From contig JADIIX010000060.1 in the NCBI GenBank assembly GCA_027604505.1, positions 62,001 to 126,000 on the forward strand: a stretch of DNA of 64,000 nt. Reading direction: 5' to 3'. The notes under the pieces are model-generated. The model had not been told where the DNA came from and made no database searches. It worked only from the letters and a program-made list of their open reading frames with translations. This document shows, piece by piece, positions 1-11,343 of the stretch; within the stretch, counting starts at the first letter, position 1; each line of letters starts with the position of its first letter. The stretch is from Gonapodya sp. JEL0774 (lineage: Eukaryota; Monoblepharomycota; Monoblepharidomycetes; Monoblepharidales; Gonapodyaceae). The position numbers and the translations under genes were made by a program.

Positions 1-133
1 GGGGAGTGGGGAACGACATCCACCCACAAAGTTGGGCATGGCGTTTCAGGTAGTACAAGGACCCCTCCTGGTTGGAGGGAACGTCCACTCAAACCAGCAG
101 AATATATTACCCTTTCAAGCCATCCCATCTCGA

Positions 134-583
134 ATGGACCAGAATCCCGACCCCCGTCTCCCTCGTATGTCCATCAATTTGTGCATGCCTCTTGCTCCCC
201 CACGCTCGCCGTGCTCACTCGATTGCGCGTCACAACCACATTCCCCACGAACGATCTCGACCCAACACGCACAGGATTCTTCCCCCTCCGCCTAACTGCC
301 TGCACCGCGGAATCCGACGCATATTTGGGATGCTTCACGGCGAGTGCGAAGCCGAACGGGGTGAGTTTTCGGATGTTCGGGGTAAAAGCCCGTGAGACTC
401 AGACTTTTCTGACTCTCTCATCGTTTTCCTCCTGTTTATGTTGGTTTCATTTTCTCATTCCCGGTTTTGATACAGGACAAAGACGTGGCCAGGAAAGCAT
501 ACTACGAGTGCGAACGCTTCATGGGCGCTTACACACGTTGTATGGAGAGGGAACTAACCAAGAGGGAAAGATCAAAGGTGTAG
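134..583 (+). CDS. Small twin-CX9C (CHCH) protein, probably mitochondrial
   Basis: Three exons (134-164, 275-360, 476-583) join in phase to a 74-residue protein. It contains two CX9C motifs, CTAESDAYLGC and CERFMGAYTRC, separated by 20 residues, followed by a short basic tail ending RERSKV. Twin CX9C proteins fold as disulfide-locked helical hairpins after import by the Mia40/Erv1 relay of the mitochondrial intermembrane space. Many serve cytochrome oxidase assembly or the mitoribosome. The introns use GTATGT..CAG and GTGAGT..CAG. There is no obvious presequence, which fits Mia40 substrates. I cannot tell which member it is (a CMC/COX-assembly or MRP10-like role is possible). The start is the only ATG that reaches the first motif through a clean splice. 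No single long reading frame shows this gene. Confidence 0.72.
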
Positions 584-1470
584 TTTGGTACGGGCTTTGC
601 CCTCGGAGTAATAGGGAGGGGAGGAGGCACTTTAGAGGAAGGGCGACCATGACGAACCCACGCACGTAGGACAACACCACACAGAACCCATGTGAGCTGT
701 ACAATAGCATTTTTGAAAAATAGAGTTGCATGTGATAGCTTCGCTTTCATCCTACTTCTACTACTACTACTAGTACTAATTGTAGCACATTTTGGGAACA
801 GAAAAATGCTTGAGAGACAGGCCCATCCTGTACCGGTCTGAGTTACAATGATCAAACGTTAAACAGCGAGAGTTGTCGCAATTTGGGCGCCCTTGTCCTT
901 GTCCTGAAGACCCAGATGTTCAGTGGACTAGAGCACGGATGGGTTCTTCATTCATGAATTCTAGCTGGCAGATTCGCAGTGGTGGAGGCATTGTGATTGT
1001 GGGAAGATTCGGAAAGGACATGACCCCCCGATGAGCACGAGTGGTTACGGGAAGAACAGGGAACACAGTGGCCAGCGGGGAGATATACAAGATTTGAAAG
1101 GGGTGCATCACATTGTGCATGATGGGCATCAGGCACCACACACACACCCCTCCCCACACCCCTTCCCGAAAACATCCAAATGCACGTTGGGGTTGGGGAA
1201 TGTGGGGAACGTGGAAGAATATAACGGGGTATATTATTTCAGGACCACTCGAGTCACACCACCATGACCACCGTCCGTCCACCACTGACCACCACCCACT
1301 CTCGTCCGTCCCACCCGTCCCACCCGTCCCACACGGGTCAGGATGGCCATCCCGTCCACCGCCAGACCACCACCACCCACGAAAACAAGCCAACTCGAGA
1401 CCCTTGCCCCCACCCCCTCCCTCCCTGAAAATACCACAACACAGGCAGTGCTTTTCTTTTTTTTTTGTCA
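584..1470. other. Intergenic, C-rich; possible lone minus-strand exon
   Basis: This lies between two convergent 3' ends. The minus strand at about 859-925 reads STEHLGLQDKDKGAQIATT.. to a TAA stop at 859-861, preceded by a CTAG acceptor-like site. It could be the last exon of an unplaced gene, but no upstream exon with matching phase was found. The rest (1140-1440) is low-complexity CA/CCC-rich DNA. Confidence 0.3.
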
Positions 1471-2498
1471 CTACCCCAAATAATTCACCACAAAGAACGA
1501 GAACACGAGTTGGGAGAAGATGTATTCGGCGAGGGCGCTGTGGTGGGTGGTGGTAAGGGGGTATTTTGACGGTGGGGGGGGGGGGGGGGGAGGCAGGGGA
1601 AAACGGTGAATGGCGAGTGGGGGAGCAATGGTGTGGTGAGTGCGATGCGGGATGCGGGATGCGGGCGGCATATGTGGAGCGCCGGTTGCCGTCCGCCGGT
1701 CGGTCGACCCGTTTGCCCGCCCGTCCGTTAGACACGCGGACACTGGGACACACCCGATCGCAGGGCTCCTCCACACCCACACCCACCACCCTGCGCCCAC
1801 CCACTCTCCATACCAGCCACCATCCACCCACTCACACACTCTCCACACCAGCCAACAGCCACTTGCAACCCCCGCGCGGGGCACCGTCCCACCACCCCCT
1901 GCGCTCCCGGCAAGCCCAAAGCACAAGCCAACTCACCGTTCCTGGGGCATGTCCTTGTACTCTGGGTTGTTTCCTGAGATTTGGACGCGGAGGGAGACTG
2001 GGAGAGGGGGGGGTGAGGGGGTGAAAGAGAGGGGAGGGTGGAAATGGAGGGAAGGGTGAGTGACGGGAGGAAGGAAGGAAGGGGGTGGGGTGGGGGATGT
2101 AATGTGCTTCCCCGCGACAGGACGAGACACGACACGACAGGGGGGCATTCAAATAATCCGGGATCGGTATTTGGCATAACAACACAAGAAGGAGAGTAGG
2201 AGTGGGTTGGTATGGAGAGAGAAAAAAACAACTGACCGGCGAGGACGAAGGCGCCGACAGAACTTGCGAAACCGGCGATGAAAGAGTTGAAAGGGAACGA
2301 GCCGACGAGCAAGCAGTAGGCGAACTGGATGACGCCGGTGAGGATGAGGAAGAGCAAGTAGGCGTCGATGAGTTTGAGTTTTGTGGAGGAGCGAGAGGCG
2401 TAGGCTGAGAATGCGTTTGAGAGGAGAGCGGGGAGGGAGGAGGGGGAGAGGGAAGGGGGAACGGAGGAGGAGGAGAGGGAAGAGCGGGATGAGGACAT
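1471..2498 (-). CDS. OST2: Oligosaccharyltransferase subunit OST2/DAD1
   Basis: Minus-strand exons 2498-2237, 1997-1937 and 1537-1471 sum to 390 nt, giving 129 residues. The protein carries the DAD1 signature [41 protein letters not shown] and the C-terminal FVVNYLG. OST2/DAD1 is a small three-helix membrane subunit of the ER oligosaccharyltransferase, which N-glycosylates nascent proteins. Length compares with about 113 residues in animals; the excess is a Ser-rich N-terminus (about 25 residues). Intron 1 uses a GTCAGT donor. The start is the first ATG upstream of the conserved block. The promoter region is shared with the divergent zinc-finger gene at 2855 and contains an assembly gap. Confidence 0.93.
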
Positions 2499-2854
2499 GG
2501 GAGGGGAGAGAGTGGGGAAGAGGGGAGAGAGGGCAGAGAGGGGAATGCAGAGGGGCAGNNNNNNNNNNGGGGCCCCCGGGGGGCCGCGGGGCGCGCGGGC
2601 CCAGAGGGCAATGCAGCGGGCCAGAGGCACCCGGGGCGGCTGCAGGGGTAGGGGGTGATGCCAGCAGACAAGGGGAGTGTGGCACTGCAACCACAGCACA
2701 GCTGCGGTCACCCACCAACGGATCCCTCCTTTCTTTGTGTGCACGGTCCACATGGCCCAGCTTCTTCACTTCTTCCCCCTTGTCCGGGACACTCACAGTC
2801 ACTCACCCCACCCCGCACTTCACCCCCGCACTCTCACACGCACTCAACTCGGAA
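2499..2854. other. Divergent intergenic/promoter region with sequencing gap
   Basis: These 356 bases lie between the OST2 start (minus) and the zinc-finger gene start (plus). Ten Ns occupy 2559-2568 and are followed at once by an extreme G/C block (about 2569-2600) of self-complementary GGGCCC/CCGCGG character. The length of the gap is therefore uncertain. Both genes probably share this control region. Confidence 0.6.
2559..2568. other. Assembly gap (10 N)
   Basis: Ten N characters lie next to a very GC-rich, self-complementary stretch that is likely hard to sequence. A fixed run of 10 often marks a gap of unknown length. Confidence 0.95.
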
Positions 2855-4182
2855 ATGGGAAACGGCGCACGCACTGCCCAGGTCGGTGATTGTCTCCCTT
2901 CCCTCTGTCTCCCCCCTTTCCTTCATCTCCCTCTCCCCTCTCTCACCCCTCTCTCACCCCCCTCCCCCTCTCACCCCTTCCCCTCCATCTCCCTCCATCC
3001 CCCTCCCACAGAAACGCGAAAGAAACGCTGACAAGGGGGCCAAGAAGGGCCCCACTTCTCAGCTCAAAGCAGTGAGTCCTTCTCTCCCTCCTGCCCTACC
3101 CCACTCTCTCTCTCCCTCTCTCTCTCTCTCTCACTCCTTCCCTCCCTCTCTTACACCCCATTCATCCCCTTCTCAAAACAGAACGAGGCCGCAAAATCCA
3201 TCCTATGCAACATATGCAAACAGCAGTTCCTCTGCACCGGTGCGTACTGCACTGCACTAAGTCTCGGATCCAAAGCACGGTCCGACCTGCGCGCAGCGAC
3301 AATTTTCCCGCACACCGTGTGGGCCTTGACCTCCGGCCATGAGAGACGACCCTTTGACCTGTCTCAAGATGGACCCACACAGTGTCTCTACTGACCCTTT
3401 CCCCTTTGGGTTTTTCCTCCACTCATGCATGCCCTGGTGCGCATCCGTGGCCTTTCTCCTCTCCCCGACCCCTTCCCTCGTCCCTCTCTCTCCTCCCTCC
3501 CTCCCTCCCTCCCTCCTCCATCCCACACCCAACGTGCCAAACCCCCTCTGTCCTCCAGTCCGCGAAGCCAACCTCATCGGTGAGTTCTACGAGTCTCGGC
3601 GTCATGTGCCCTGCAGGAGGGCGGTGGGGGGGAGGAGGGGCCGGGATGGGGCAGGTCGTGCTGTGTCGTGTCTCGTGAGATCATACCGTGCCCTGTCCCG
3701 GTGGGATCGTTCCATACTGTGCCCTACGTACCACAAACACACACAAACACACGCAGAAAAAAAAATTGCACGAGATCAACGACCGGGTGGGGATGGACCG
3801 ACGGGTGGACGGCGCGCGTTGGTGTGTCGGGGGCACGGCCCAACGCTCAGTCCCCTCACCTCGATTACCCCGGGATACCACTCATCTCACTCGCCCCCCC
3901 CCCACACACACAGAACACGCCGAGAACAAGCACAGTAAATCGCTCCAGGACTGTTTTCCGACGTTTGTGGTGAGTAAGCCGCGAAGTGGGAACTGGGGGG
4001 GGGTGTTGGGTGGAGGAGGGAGGGGAGGAGCGGCTACGTGGGTTGATACATGACAGGACACATTGCTGACCACGCCCCCGCTCCCCGCCACCCGCCGGCC
4101 CGCCATCCACCACCCGCCCACCCATCCTCCACCCACCACTCGACGCCTCTATATCTGCCTCTGCCCCCGCCAGTCCCAGTGA
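2855..4182 (+). CDS. ZNF706/At2g23090-like small zinc-finger protein
   Basis: Six exons (2855-2881, 3012-3071, 3182-3239, 3559-3579, 3914-3969, 4174-4182) give 231 nt, or 76 residues. The chain reads MGNGARTAQ, KRERNADKGAKKGPTSQLKA, NEAAKSILCNICKQQFLCT, VREANLI, EHAENKHSKSLQDCFPTFVSQ. It has the basic N-terminal region of the 4F5/SERF type followed by one C2H2 finger (CNIC..HAENKH), the architecture of the animal ZNF706 and plant At2g23090 family. The cellular role is poorly defined in the family. Intron 1 has a GTCGGT donor. The last exon has only two sense codons plus TGA and rests on splice phase alone, so the exact C-terminus is less certain than the rest. Confidence 0.88.
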
Positions 4183-4753
4183 AGTGTGCCCGAGTGGAGG
4201 TGGGATAGGGTTGGGTAGGGTGGTATGGGTTGGAGAGAGGTGGAATGGGGTGGAGAGCTTGGATCGGTGCGGGTCCACACGCACACACGGGGGGGGGGAT
4301 AGGCAGTGGGGCGGTGGGGCGGTGGATGAGCAGACGTGAGGGTGGACGGGGACGAGGGCGTTTTTTGGACTGTGTACGGGCGTGCGGCGGGTTAATTTGT
4401 CTGCCTTGCTGCTTTGGTTTGTCGGGGTTTGTTCGGGTTTGTCGCGTTTGTCGGGTTTTTGTCTGATGTGTTCGGTGTTTGTCGGGGGCGGTCGTACAGT
4501 CGTGTGTATTTTTTCATAGAAGTGGGAAACTCTCAGAAAAGTGTCATGTAGAACACGAATTTGCATGTTTTTTTTTCTATTTTATTTTATTTTATTGACT
4601 ACTGATTCGTGAGGGGGTGCTGCTCGTGGTGGACTGTGCTGGACGCAGTGGTGCCAGTCCATCCGATTTCACTTGCCACACACTCCTTCTGTCCCACCTT
4701 GCTCACCTCCTCCAAACTCACCCCACACTCCACCTCCACCTCACCCGTGCCCA
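4183..4753. other. Intergenic, no gene seen
   Basis: GC-rich, then T-rich sequence (GTTTGTCGGGTTTG-like short repeats around 4415-4490) and a TTTTATTTTATTTTATT tract near 4575-4597. It probably holds 3' sequence of the upstream gene and the promoter of the next. Confidence 0.5.
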
Positions 4754-5494
4754 ATGCCTGCCAATCTGTGGCGGAAATGCCCGGCCAGCTGCATCAACAA
4801 GGCTCTCTGGCACTTGCTCTACCAACTCATCCAAAAGGAAGAGGAAACCGGATTTCACGCAACATCAAACATTAAAAGGGTGCGTTTGTCTTCATCATGC
4901 GCTCCCCAGCGTGGGGGGGCCGCCCTTTTTCTCTCTCTTCGCATCGGGACTCGTGACGCTCATTCATTGTTGTGTGACACACGCTTACACTGACTGACTC
5001 AGGCGCTCGCCCACCTGGGACGGTACCCTTTCGATTTGAAACCCGCCAACGTTCAGAAGAAGATTAAAGGTGTCGGACCTGAACTCGCCAGGGTCCTGGC
5101 GCGAGAGGTGGCTAGGTGGGAGATGGAAAACGGCAGGCCGCTCGCTCCCGGAGAAGGTGAGGAGAAGAGTAGAATCATTCACCCGGACCACTGCTGGAGA
5201 CGTAGAGATGACTATGTTTTTTCTGATCGTACATGCTCTCTTATTTCGTCACTCATCACTGATACCACCCTGAATGGTGATGACGCGAACAAAAGGCCGG
5301 CCCTCCTGGGACCAGTTCCGAGCCAACGCCGCCAAACGCGCAGCCAGCAAACCCCAGAGGAAAGAACGCACTCTAGCCAACTTACGGAAGCAGCTCGACT
5401 TGAACCCGCCTGCTCCGTCGAAAAAGTCGAGGAAGGTCAGGGCCAAGGCGACGACGACGACGTCGAGGAACGGACAACCGGGGAGTTCCAGTGA
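4754..5494 (+). CDS. MUS81-like helix-hairpin-helix protein, apparently lacking the nuclease domain
   Basis: Exon 1 (ATG 4754 to about 4877) encodes MPANLWRKCPASCINKALW and continues to ..ATSNIKR. It joins, after an intron ending TCAG at about 5002, to ALAHLGRYPFDLKPANVQKK and IKGVGPELARVLARE. This resembles the N-terminal HhH domain of the structure-specific endonuclease MUS81, where a helical segment precedes a Tyr/Pro turn and the GIGP/GVGP hairpin. The frame then runs as a hydrophilic tail to a stop at 5494. A good donor (CAGTGAGT) just before that stop could extend the gene, but I see no winged helix and no ERCC4 nuclease motif (GERK, ERKxxxD) up to 6.4 kb. It is therefore either a truncated copy or a different HhH protein. 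Confidence 0.4.
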
Positions 5495-5499
5495 GTGGA

Positions 5500-6429
5500 T
5501 GGATATAGAAATATATATTTTTTTTGCATGAGGAAAGTTGACGGTCAGAGAGGCAGAGACGAAAAGAGTGGACTTGTGGAGTCGAATTGAGCGAGCAATA
5601 CAGTGAGCAATTTTTGGGAGGATGCTGGTACCAGCAACAGCGCAGGGCAAGAGGGATCTCTGATTTGCCCTTCTACATCGGAAATTTATAATCTCACATA
5701 CCATCTCCACCATCAGGGCGCTAGGTTCCCATCAGTTTTGCTCGCCGAACCCACAGATCCACTTAGCCTACTATCCCTTGCTCTTGGTATGCCAGAACGA
5801 CATTCAACAGTCACTTGAGCCTTCAATGGGACTCTCTCGGTCTCGTAGTCACTCATGAACTTGAGCTGTCTAGAGGCGGACCGATGGTCTTGCTTCTGAG
5901 GGAATCATCGGGGTACATAGAACAGTGGGCACCGCAGACGGACATCGTTAGCGATTGGTAAACAGACCACAAAATTGCATCAAAAATTATCATTGTAATG
6001 TGAAATCAAAATAATAATATAAGAAGAAAACTAATCCTTATGACCATAAATAAGTTGCTTCTGGTCGACCAGGCACAACGTTCCATGTAATGTACATTTA
6101 CATACCGGACGTCAACCACACAATTACCTGCGAAATTGTTAGATGTTTCTATTGTTCGTGCGTTGCACAACGTATCTATGAACTGAGTCAGCTGAATGGG
6201 CCATATATGTTGCAATTTGCATCCATGGAGCCACCAGTCGGGTGGAAAACGGAACGGAGACACTCCAGCCGGGACACGAAGCTTGAGCAATCGAAAAAGG
6301 ATTCCCGTTCTCGCAGTTGCTCCAGCGTCTCGATGATCCGAGTGTATTGGTGATCGGAGTGGTGCATGGGCCAGCCACACGTCCGCCCCAACCACCACAC
6401 TTTGGACTCAATCCTGTACATCCGCAACC
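5500..6429. other. Intergenic, no gene seen
   Basis: Moderately AT-rich DNA upstream of RPL23. Short frames on both strands have no recognisable motif and no coherent splice structure. Confidence 0.5.
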
Positions 6430-7534
6430 ATGTCTAAGCGAGGTGAGCGGGGAAAACCAGGCCGCACCCCGCACAATCAATGGAGAAAGAAGTTGCTGAA
6501 TACTGGAACACGGGCGGGAATGGACGTTGTCGAGGGCTGGATGGATGTCACTAAAGTGTTGACTATCGGAGAGCATATCACATCAACGACGAAATGTGGA
6601 ACAGGGCGAAAAGGCGGACAGGAAGGGAACACACACATTGAGAGGAAAAAAGGCCCATGAGACCGTGGAGATATGTTGGAATGGGTTCTGACGATTGCCG
6701 ACTTGTTTCTCCTCTCCCCCTCCCCCAACCTTGGAATGTCATCACCGACACCAACCAAACCCACCCAACCCTATCCACTTGCCAATCCCCTCCTCACAAT
6801 TTTCTACCGCTCTTGTGTCTGAATCCGTGAAATCACTTCAGGGAGCGGCGCCAGCGGACAAAAGTTCCGCATCAGTCTTGCGATGCCCGTCGGTGCGGTC
6901 ATGAACTGCGCCGATAACTCGGGTGCCAAGAACCTCTACGTCATCTCCGTCAAGGGTGTCCACGCGCGCTTGAACAGGCTGCCCGCAGCTGCCATGGGTG
7001 ACATGGTGATGGCAACCGTCAAGAAGGGAAAGCCCGATTTGAGGAAAAAGGGTGCGTATTCTCGATCCTGCACATGTGTCTTCTGGAAATTGTAGTTGGG
7101 ATAAGAGACAAGTCGGATACTCTTTTGGTTCGGGGGGACTGTCGGATTTGTCTGAGCGGTATTGATGGAGCTCTACCTTGAGCAGCTTGAGCTCCCATAT
7201 CTGACATCCCCTCTGCCCCCCTCCACCTCCTCCACACACCCAGTCATGCCCGCCATCATCGTCCGCCAGCGCAAACCTTGGCGCCGGAAGGACGGTATCT
7301 ACATCTACTTTGAAGACAACGCCGGTGTCATTGTCAACCCCAAGGGTGAAATGAAGGGGTCTGGTATCACCGGGCCCGTCGGGAAGGAGTGCGCGGATCT
7401 GTGGCCGAAGATCGCGTCGAGCTCTGGTACGTTGCTTCCTCTGCTTTCCTCTTTGCCCCGTCCTACGCCCCCTTTCATGTGTTTTGCATTGACAACGGTA
7501 TTCCTCTTCCATTCCGCTAGGTACCGTCGTGTAA
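6430..7534 (+). CDS. RPL23: 60S ribosomal protein uL14 (RPL23)
   Basis: Four exons (6430-6442, 6842-7051, 7244-7426, 7521-7534) give 420 nt, 139 residues, the normal family length. Sequence blocks include [81 protein letters not shown] and [15 protein letters not shown]. uL14 lies at the subunit interface of the large ribosomal subunit and contacts 25S rRNA near the bridge region. The first exon has four codons plus one base and the last has 14 nt (ending GTVV). Intron 1 is 399 nt and places the start codon far from the body of the gene, as is common in fungal ribosomal protein genes. Confidence 0.96.
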
Positions 7535-8101
7535 ACCTACCTGTCCACTGTGTAGCGAACGAATTGTCCTGTTAGTTAGCGTGTGTCCAAAGGTTGTGTT
7601 GGTGGTGATTGGTGGTGGTCGACCGATTGTATAGCTGTTCCAAATGCTATAGCGCACTCATTTCTAGAATGTCTGGTGATCGTCTCACACCTTCCCTACG
7701 TCCTCTCATCACCCTTCGGTGCTGTCTACGGAACCGAGGTTTGCCCCTTAGTGCGCAGTTCCAAAGCAGCGAATGCGACCCATGTGGAAGGACATGTTCA
7801 AATCCACCGAATGTTCGCTCGCCAGATATGCCTTGGTTCTTCATTATTGTTGGTGACTGGTGTTGTATGCTTCATACATCACACAGCACTTAGAGAAGCC
7901 CAACCTGCATGTCCCTCTTCAACGAGCACCAGTGTTAATCTTTTCTTTATTGCACTTCGCTTTGTTGAACTATCAACTCGCCACGACTGCACAATCGGTT
8001 GGACCCGAGCGGAAAAATCTAAGAATGTGGTGCAAACAGGACTTTCACATTGTGGGAAGTCATCTACATTGTTTACATGCCAGGACGTGCAGACAATACG
8101 A
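7535..8101. other. Convergent intergenic region
   Basis: Between the 3' ends of RPL23 (plus) and CCT4 (minus). Short frames only and no recognisable protein or RNA. Confidence 0.5.
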
Positions 8102-10616
8102 CTAGCGGACGGGAACCAGATCGTCGATTTTCTATTTGGCAGGGCGAAAGGGGACAAAGTAATCATGGTCGTGGGGAGTGGATAGAGAGTGCCAAGTAGG
8201 TTAGTTTGCATAAGAGGATTAAAACAATGTCGCACAACCCCCGCAAACAATGCCATGCAACTCACCAAAATCATCCTCACTGTCTCACTCGCCAACTCAA
8301 TCGCACTCGTCGACACGAGCAAAGGTTGCACTACATTCTCCTCAAGAATATTGCTAATGGTACCCTTCCGCACGTTGATGCCCGCCGTCTTATCACCCTT
8401 GGCATGCCTGTTGCGGAGCTCAGTCACTATGGCGATGGGATTCAGCCCCGCATTTTCTGCAAGTGTGATGGGAACGACCTCCAAGGCTTCGGCAAAGCCT
8501 TGGAAGCAGTAGGCTTCCATTCCTTTGAGAGATTTAGCGTATTCCATCATTCGTAGGGATACTTCGATTTCGGGGGCACCGCCACCAGCGATGAGGGCTC
8601 TTGGTGACCGCGGGTCGTGGTGTTTTGCAGGGAACCGCGGCGGAAACGAAAGTACGCCAGGGATGACAATGTAAGAGATTCACACCATATGTTAGATTCC
8701 GGGAGATGCAAACGCCTTGTCCAACACCCACTTCTTCTTCACCAAACATCGAATGACACACAAAGCATCATGCAAACTCCGTTCGGCCTCCTCCAGAACA
8801 AGCGCGTTTGCACCTCTCAGTACCACACTGACAGTTTTGGTCACACCCTTTGCGCCTGTGACCTTGACGATACGGGAGCCGGAGAAGCTCACTTCCTCTA
8901 CCAAGTCAGCGCTGGCGAGTTTATCCGGACTGAAGGACTCGATATCTGCGATGGGCTTGCAGCCAATCGTCTGATGATGAATGGGGTGCAAGGAGTACAG
9001 AGGTATCGCGAAGGAGTTATGAACGAACTTCCAATCCTTCCCTCGAATCCTTCTACAACGAACCTTACAAATGAACTCAACCTCGTCCCTTTCGATATCC
9101 TTGAGGACCATAATTTTCGTTTTGGCCAGAAAGTGAAGAGACAGGTCCGTCACGGCGTCGCGGAGGATGGATTTTTGGATCAGGATCACGTTGCAACCAG
9201 AAGCCTTGATCTTCTTGACCATGTTGAGCAGATAGGTACGTTCCTCTTTGAGGATTTTGTCCATTTGACGATAATCATTTACAACGATCTGGTTCTCCAT
9301 CTGCAGCATGCAGCACAGATGGTATCAAGAAACGATCAGGACGAAGCATTCGGTTTTGGTGATTGGGTTTTTTCCTGAGAAGCGAGCACCACCGCAAAGA
9401 CTCACATCCGGCTTAGGAGGCGACAGTTGGAATTGAACCAAAGCAATCTTCGCCTTCTCCATTCTCGTCGGTCCACCAGCAGTCGTCACAGCAGTTTGTG
9501 TCAGCACCATTCCATCGGACAGCTCGGTGTCGTCAATGGTCCCTCCAACCTTTTGGACGATGCGAACATCTTTGAGGTCAACGTTGGTCGCTGTGGCGGG
9601 GTCAATGACACGTATAACTGAGTCGACGGCAATGGGTGCAAGAAGACCGGAATACTGGGACACAATCTGACAGATGGCATGAACGACGGTGAACGAAAGT
9701 CAGTTCTCATGAGAATGGCAGGTAACAGCACCCAGACGGTGTATCAGCATTCCTGAGCGATTGACGGACTGGTTGACTGGGGGCAATATTCCAACCCACC
9801 TTTGAGTTGAGCGAGGTCGTCGCGCTTTTGAGCAGCGACTCACGGTCATTGAGGTTAATAGGAATGGCCATGTCATTGAGGTACTCGACAGCCTTGTAAG
9901 AGGCCTTTTGGAAGGACTCGGCGATTGTCGTGGGGTGCATGCCTGTTGTGAAGGATGTCCGAATACCTTCACTACGGAGTAGCAGTAGCCAGTAAAAGGC
10001 AACAGATGACAGACCTTTGTCGAGTAGCTTTTCTGCAGCAGTGAGCAGGCTACCGGCCAGAACCACCACTGAGGTGGTACCGTCGCCCGCCTCCACATCT
10101 TGCGCTGCGGAAAGGTCGACGAGCTGGTCCATCCGCGACGAAAACGAGCAACATTCAATCGAATTTAAGCCAAAAAAGGGACTATGAGAGATTGTGAAGC
10201 TTGATTATCGTCGTGTGACGCAACTTACCATCTTCGCTGCTGGATGTAGAACCGCCATTTGCTTCAGGATCGTTGCTCCGTCATTCGTAATAATAACCTC
10301 GCCACCACCACTTTGAATCATTTTGTCCATCCCTCGGGGTCCCAACGATGTCCGGACGGCGTCAGCGACGGCTATTGCGTCAATGAAAGGCAAAGACGGT
10401 TGGCCATAAAGCAAACCGGATCCCGAGTAGCACAAAAAGATTGAATTAAAACGAGCGATTTTGAGTTCACTTCAAGGGCGAGAATTGCAATGGAAGGTCG
10501 GGCACACCTTTCGCCGCTGTGATGTTAGAAGCGCGAACCTCAAGCGGTTTGTCCTTGTCCTTGAACGCCCGATATTGTCCATTACTTGCACCATTAGTAC
10601 GAGGAGCTTCGACCAT
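8102..10616 (-). CDS. CCT4: Chaperonin TRiC/CCT subunit delta (CCT4)
   Basis: Nine minus-strand exons (10616-10508, 10371-10229, 10123-10015, 9942-9800, 9666-9406, 9300-9064, 8970-8732, 8599-8266, 8131-8102) sum to 1605 nt, 534 residues, in phase throughout. Group II chaperonin motifs are present: [21 protein letters not shown], the nucleotide-binding [17 protein letters not shown], and [16 protein letters not shown] near the C-terminus. Subunit-specific matches to delta include [20 protein letters not shown] and [15 protein letters not shown]. The C-terminus is [11 protein letters not shown]4 is one of eight subunits of the cytosolic ring chaperonin that folds actin, tubulin and WD40 proteins (the window also codes a WD40 protein, striatin). 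All catalytic-domain motifs are intact. Donors include GTCTGT and GTTCGT. Confidence 0.97.
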
Positions 10617-11343
10617 TGTGGCAGTGGGTAACGGGAAGAATCAAATGGAAACTGAGTGTTGACAAGAACAAGAAGGACTGCGGACAAACAAACCAAAGTA
10701 ACGTGCACAATTCTTGTTTCACGCACTTTCTGAATACAAAGCAGTGGCTGACATAGCACAAAATGTGTCGTCTTTGGCCCGATTTACAAAAGCTTTTGTT
10801 TTCCACACGTTCGGCATGGCTTTGAAACAAAAATCTGCATGTGCAAGATCTCTAAATCTCTAAAAAACGTAGTACTGAAAACCTTTATGCTATCCGCAGT
10901 TTCGAAAATTAATCGGATTGAACCCTCCTGTAATCGTCTAGTCGGGTCCATGACTATGGTACAGTTTTTCCTAAGGGAAGGGGATAAAAAAGGGAGATAC
11001 TTAACGTTCATGAAGCAATCACAGAGGCTGAATTGCACACAGATGAGGTGCCAGCTCTTCTCTGATCTGAAAATGGAGAAAACGTGCGTGCGGATCCTTC
11101 ATGTCCGCGCGTGCCCCCCGCTCCGCTGTCCGCGGATGTTCCATAGCAACCGAAATCAACCGGCAACACACATGAACATCTGTACAACGAATACCCAGGA
11201 CTCTCGCTTGATCCTCACGCTCATCAATGTCAGGAAGCTCGAAAACTATCTTTGAATCCAGTGTCCCCGGTAAGTTCCAATGGAATTTGGTTGGTGAACG
11301 ATTTAGTTTATCAAGGTTCATTTGCACATGATATTCAGCCCTG
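10617..11343. other. Divergent intergenic region (CCT4 / ABC transporter)
   Basis: Shared upstream region of two divergent genes. It contains AT-rich stretches and short opposite-strand frames with no family resemblance. Confidence 0.5.

Noticed and set aside
920-1831. Long minus-strand frame (303 codons) across the OST2 3' region
   Set aside because: Its composition follows GC-rich low-complexity DNA, and it overlaps the OST2 third exon in another frame that has clear homology.
6139-6576. 145-codon minus-strand frame at the RPL23 start
   Set aside because: Overlaps exon 1 and intron 1 of RPL23, with no motif and no supporting splice structure.
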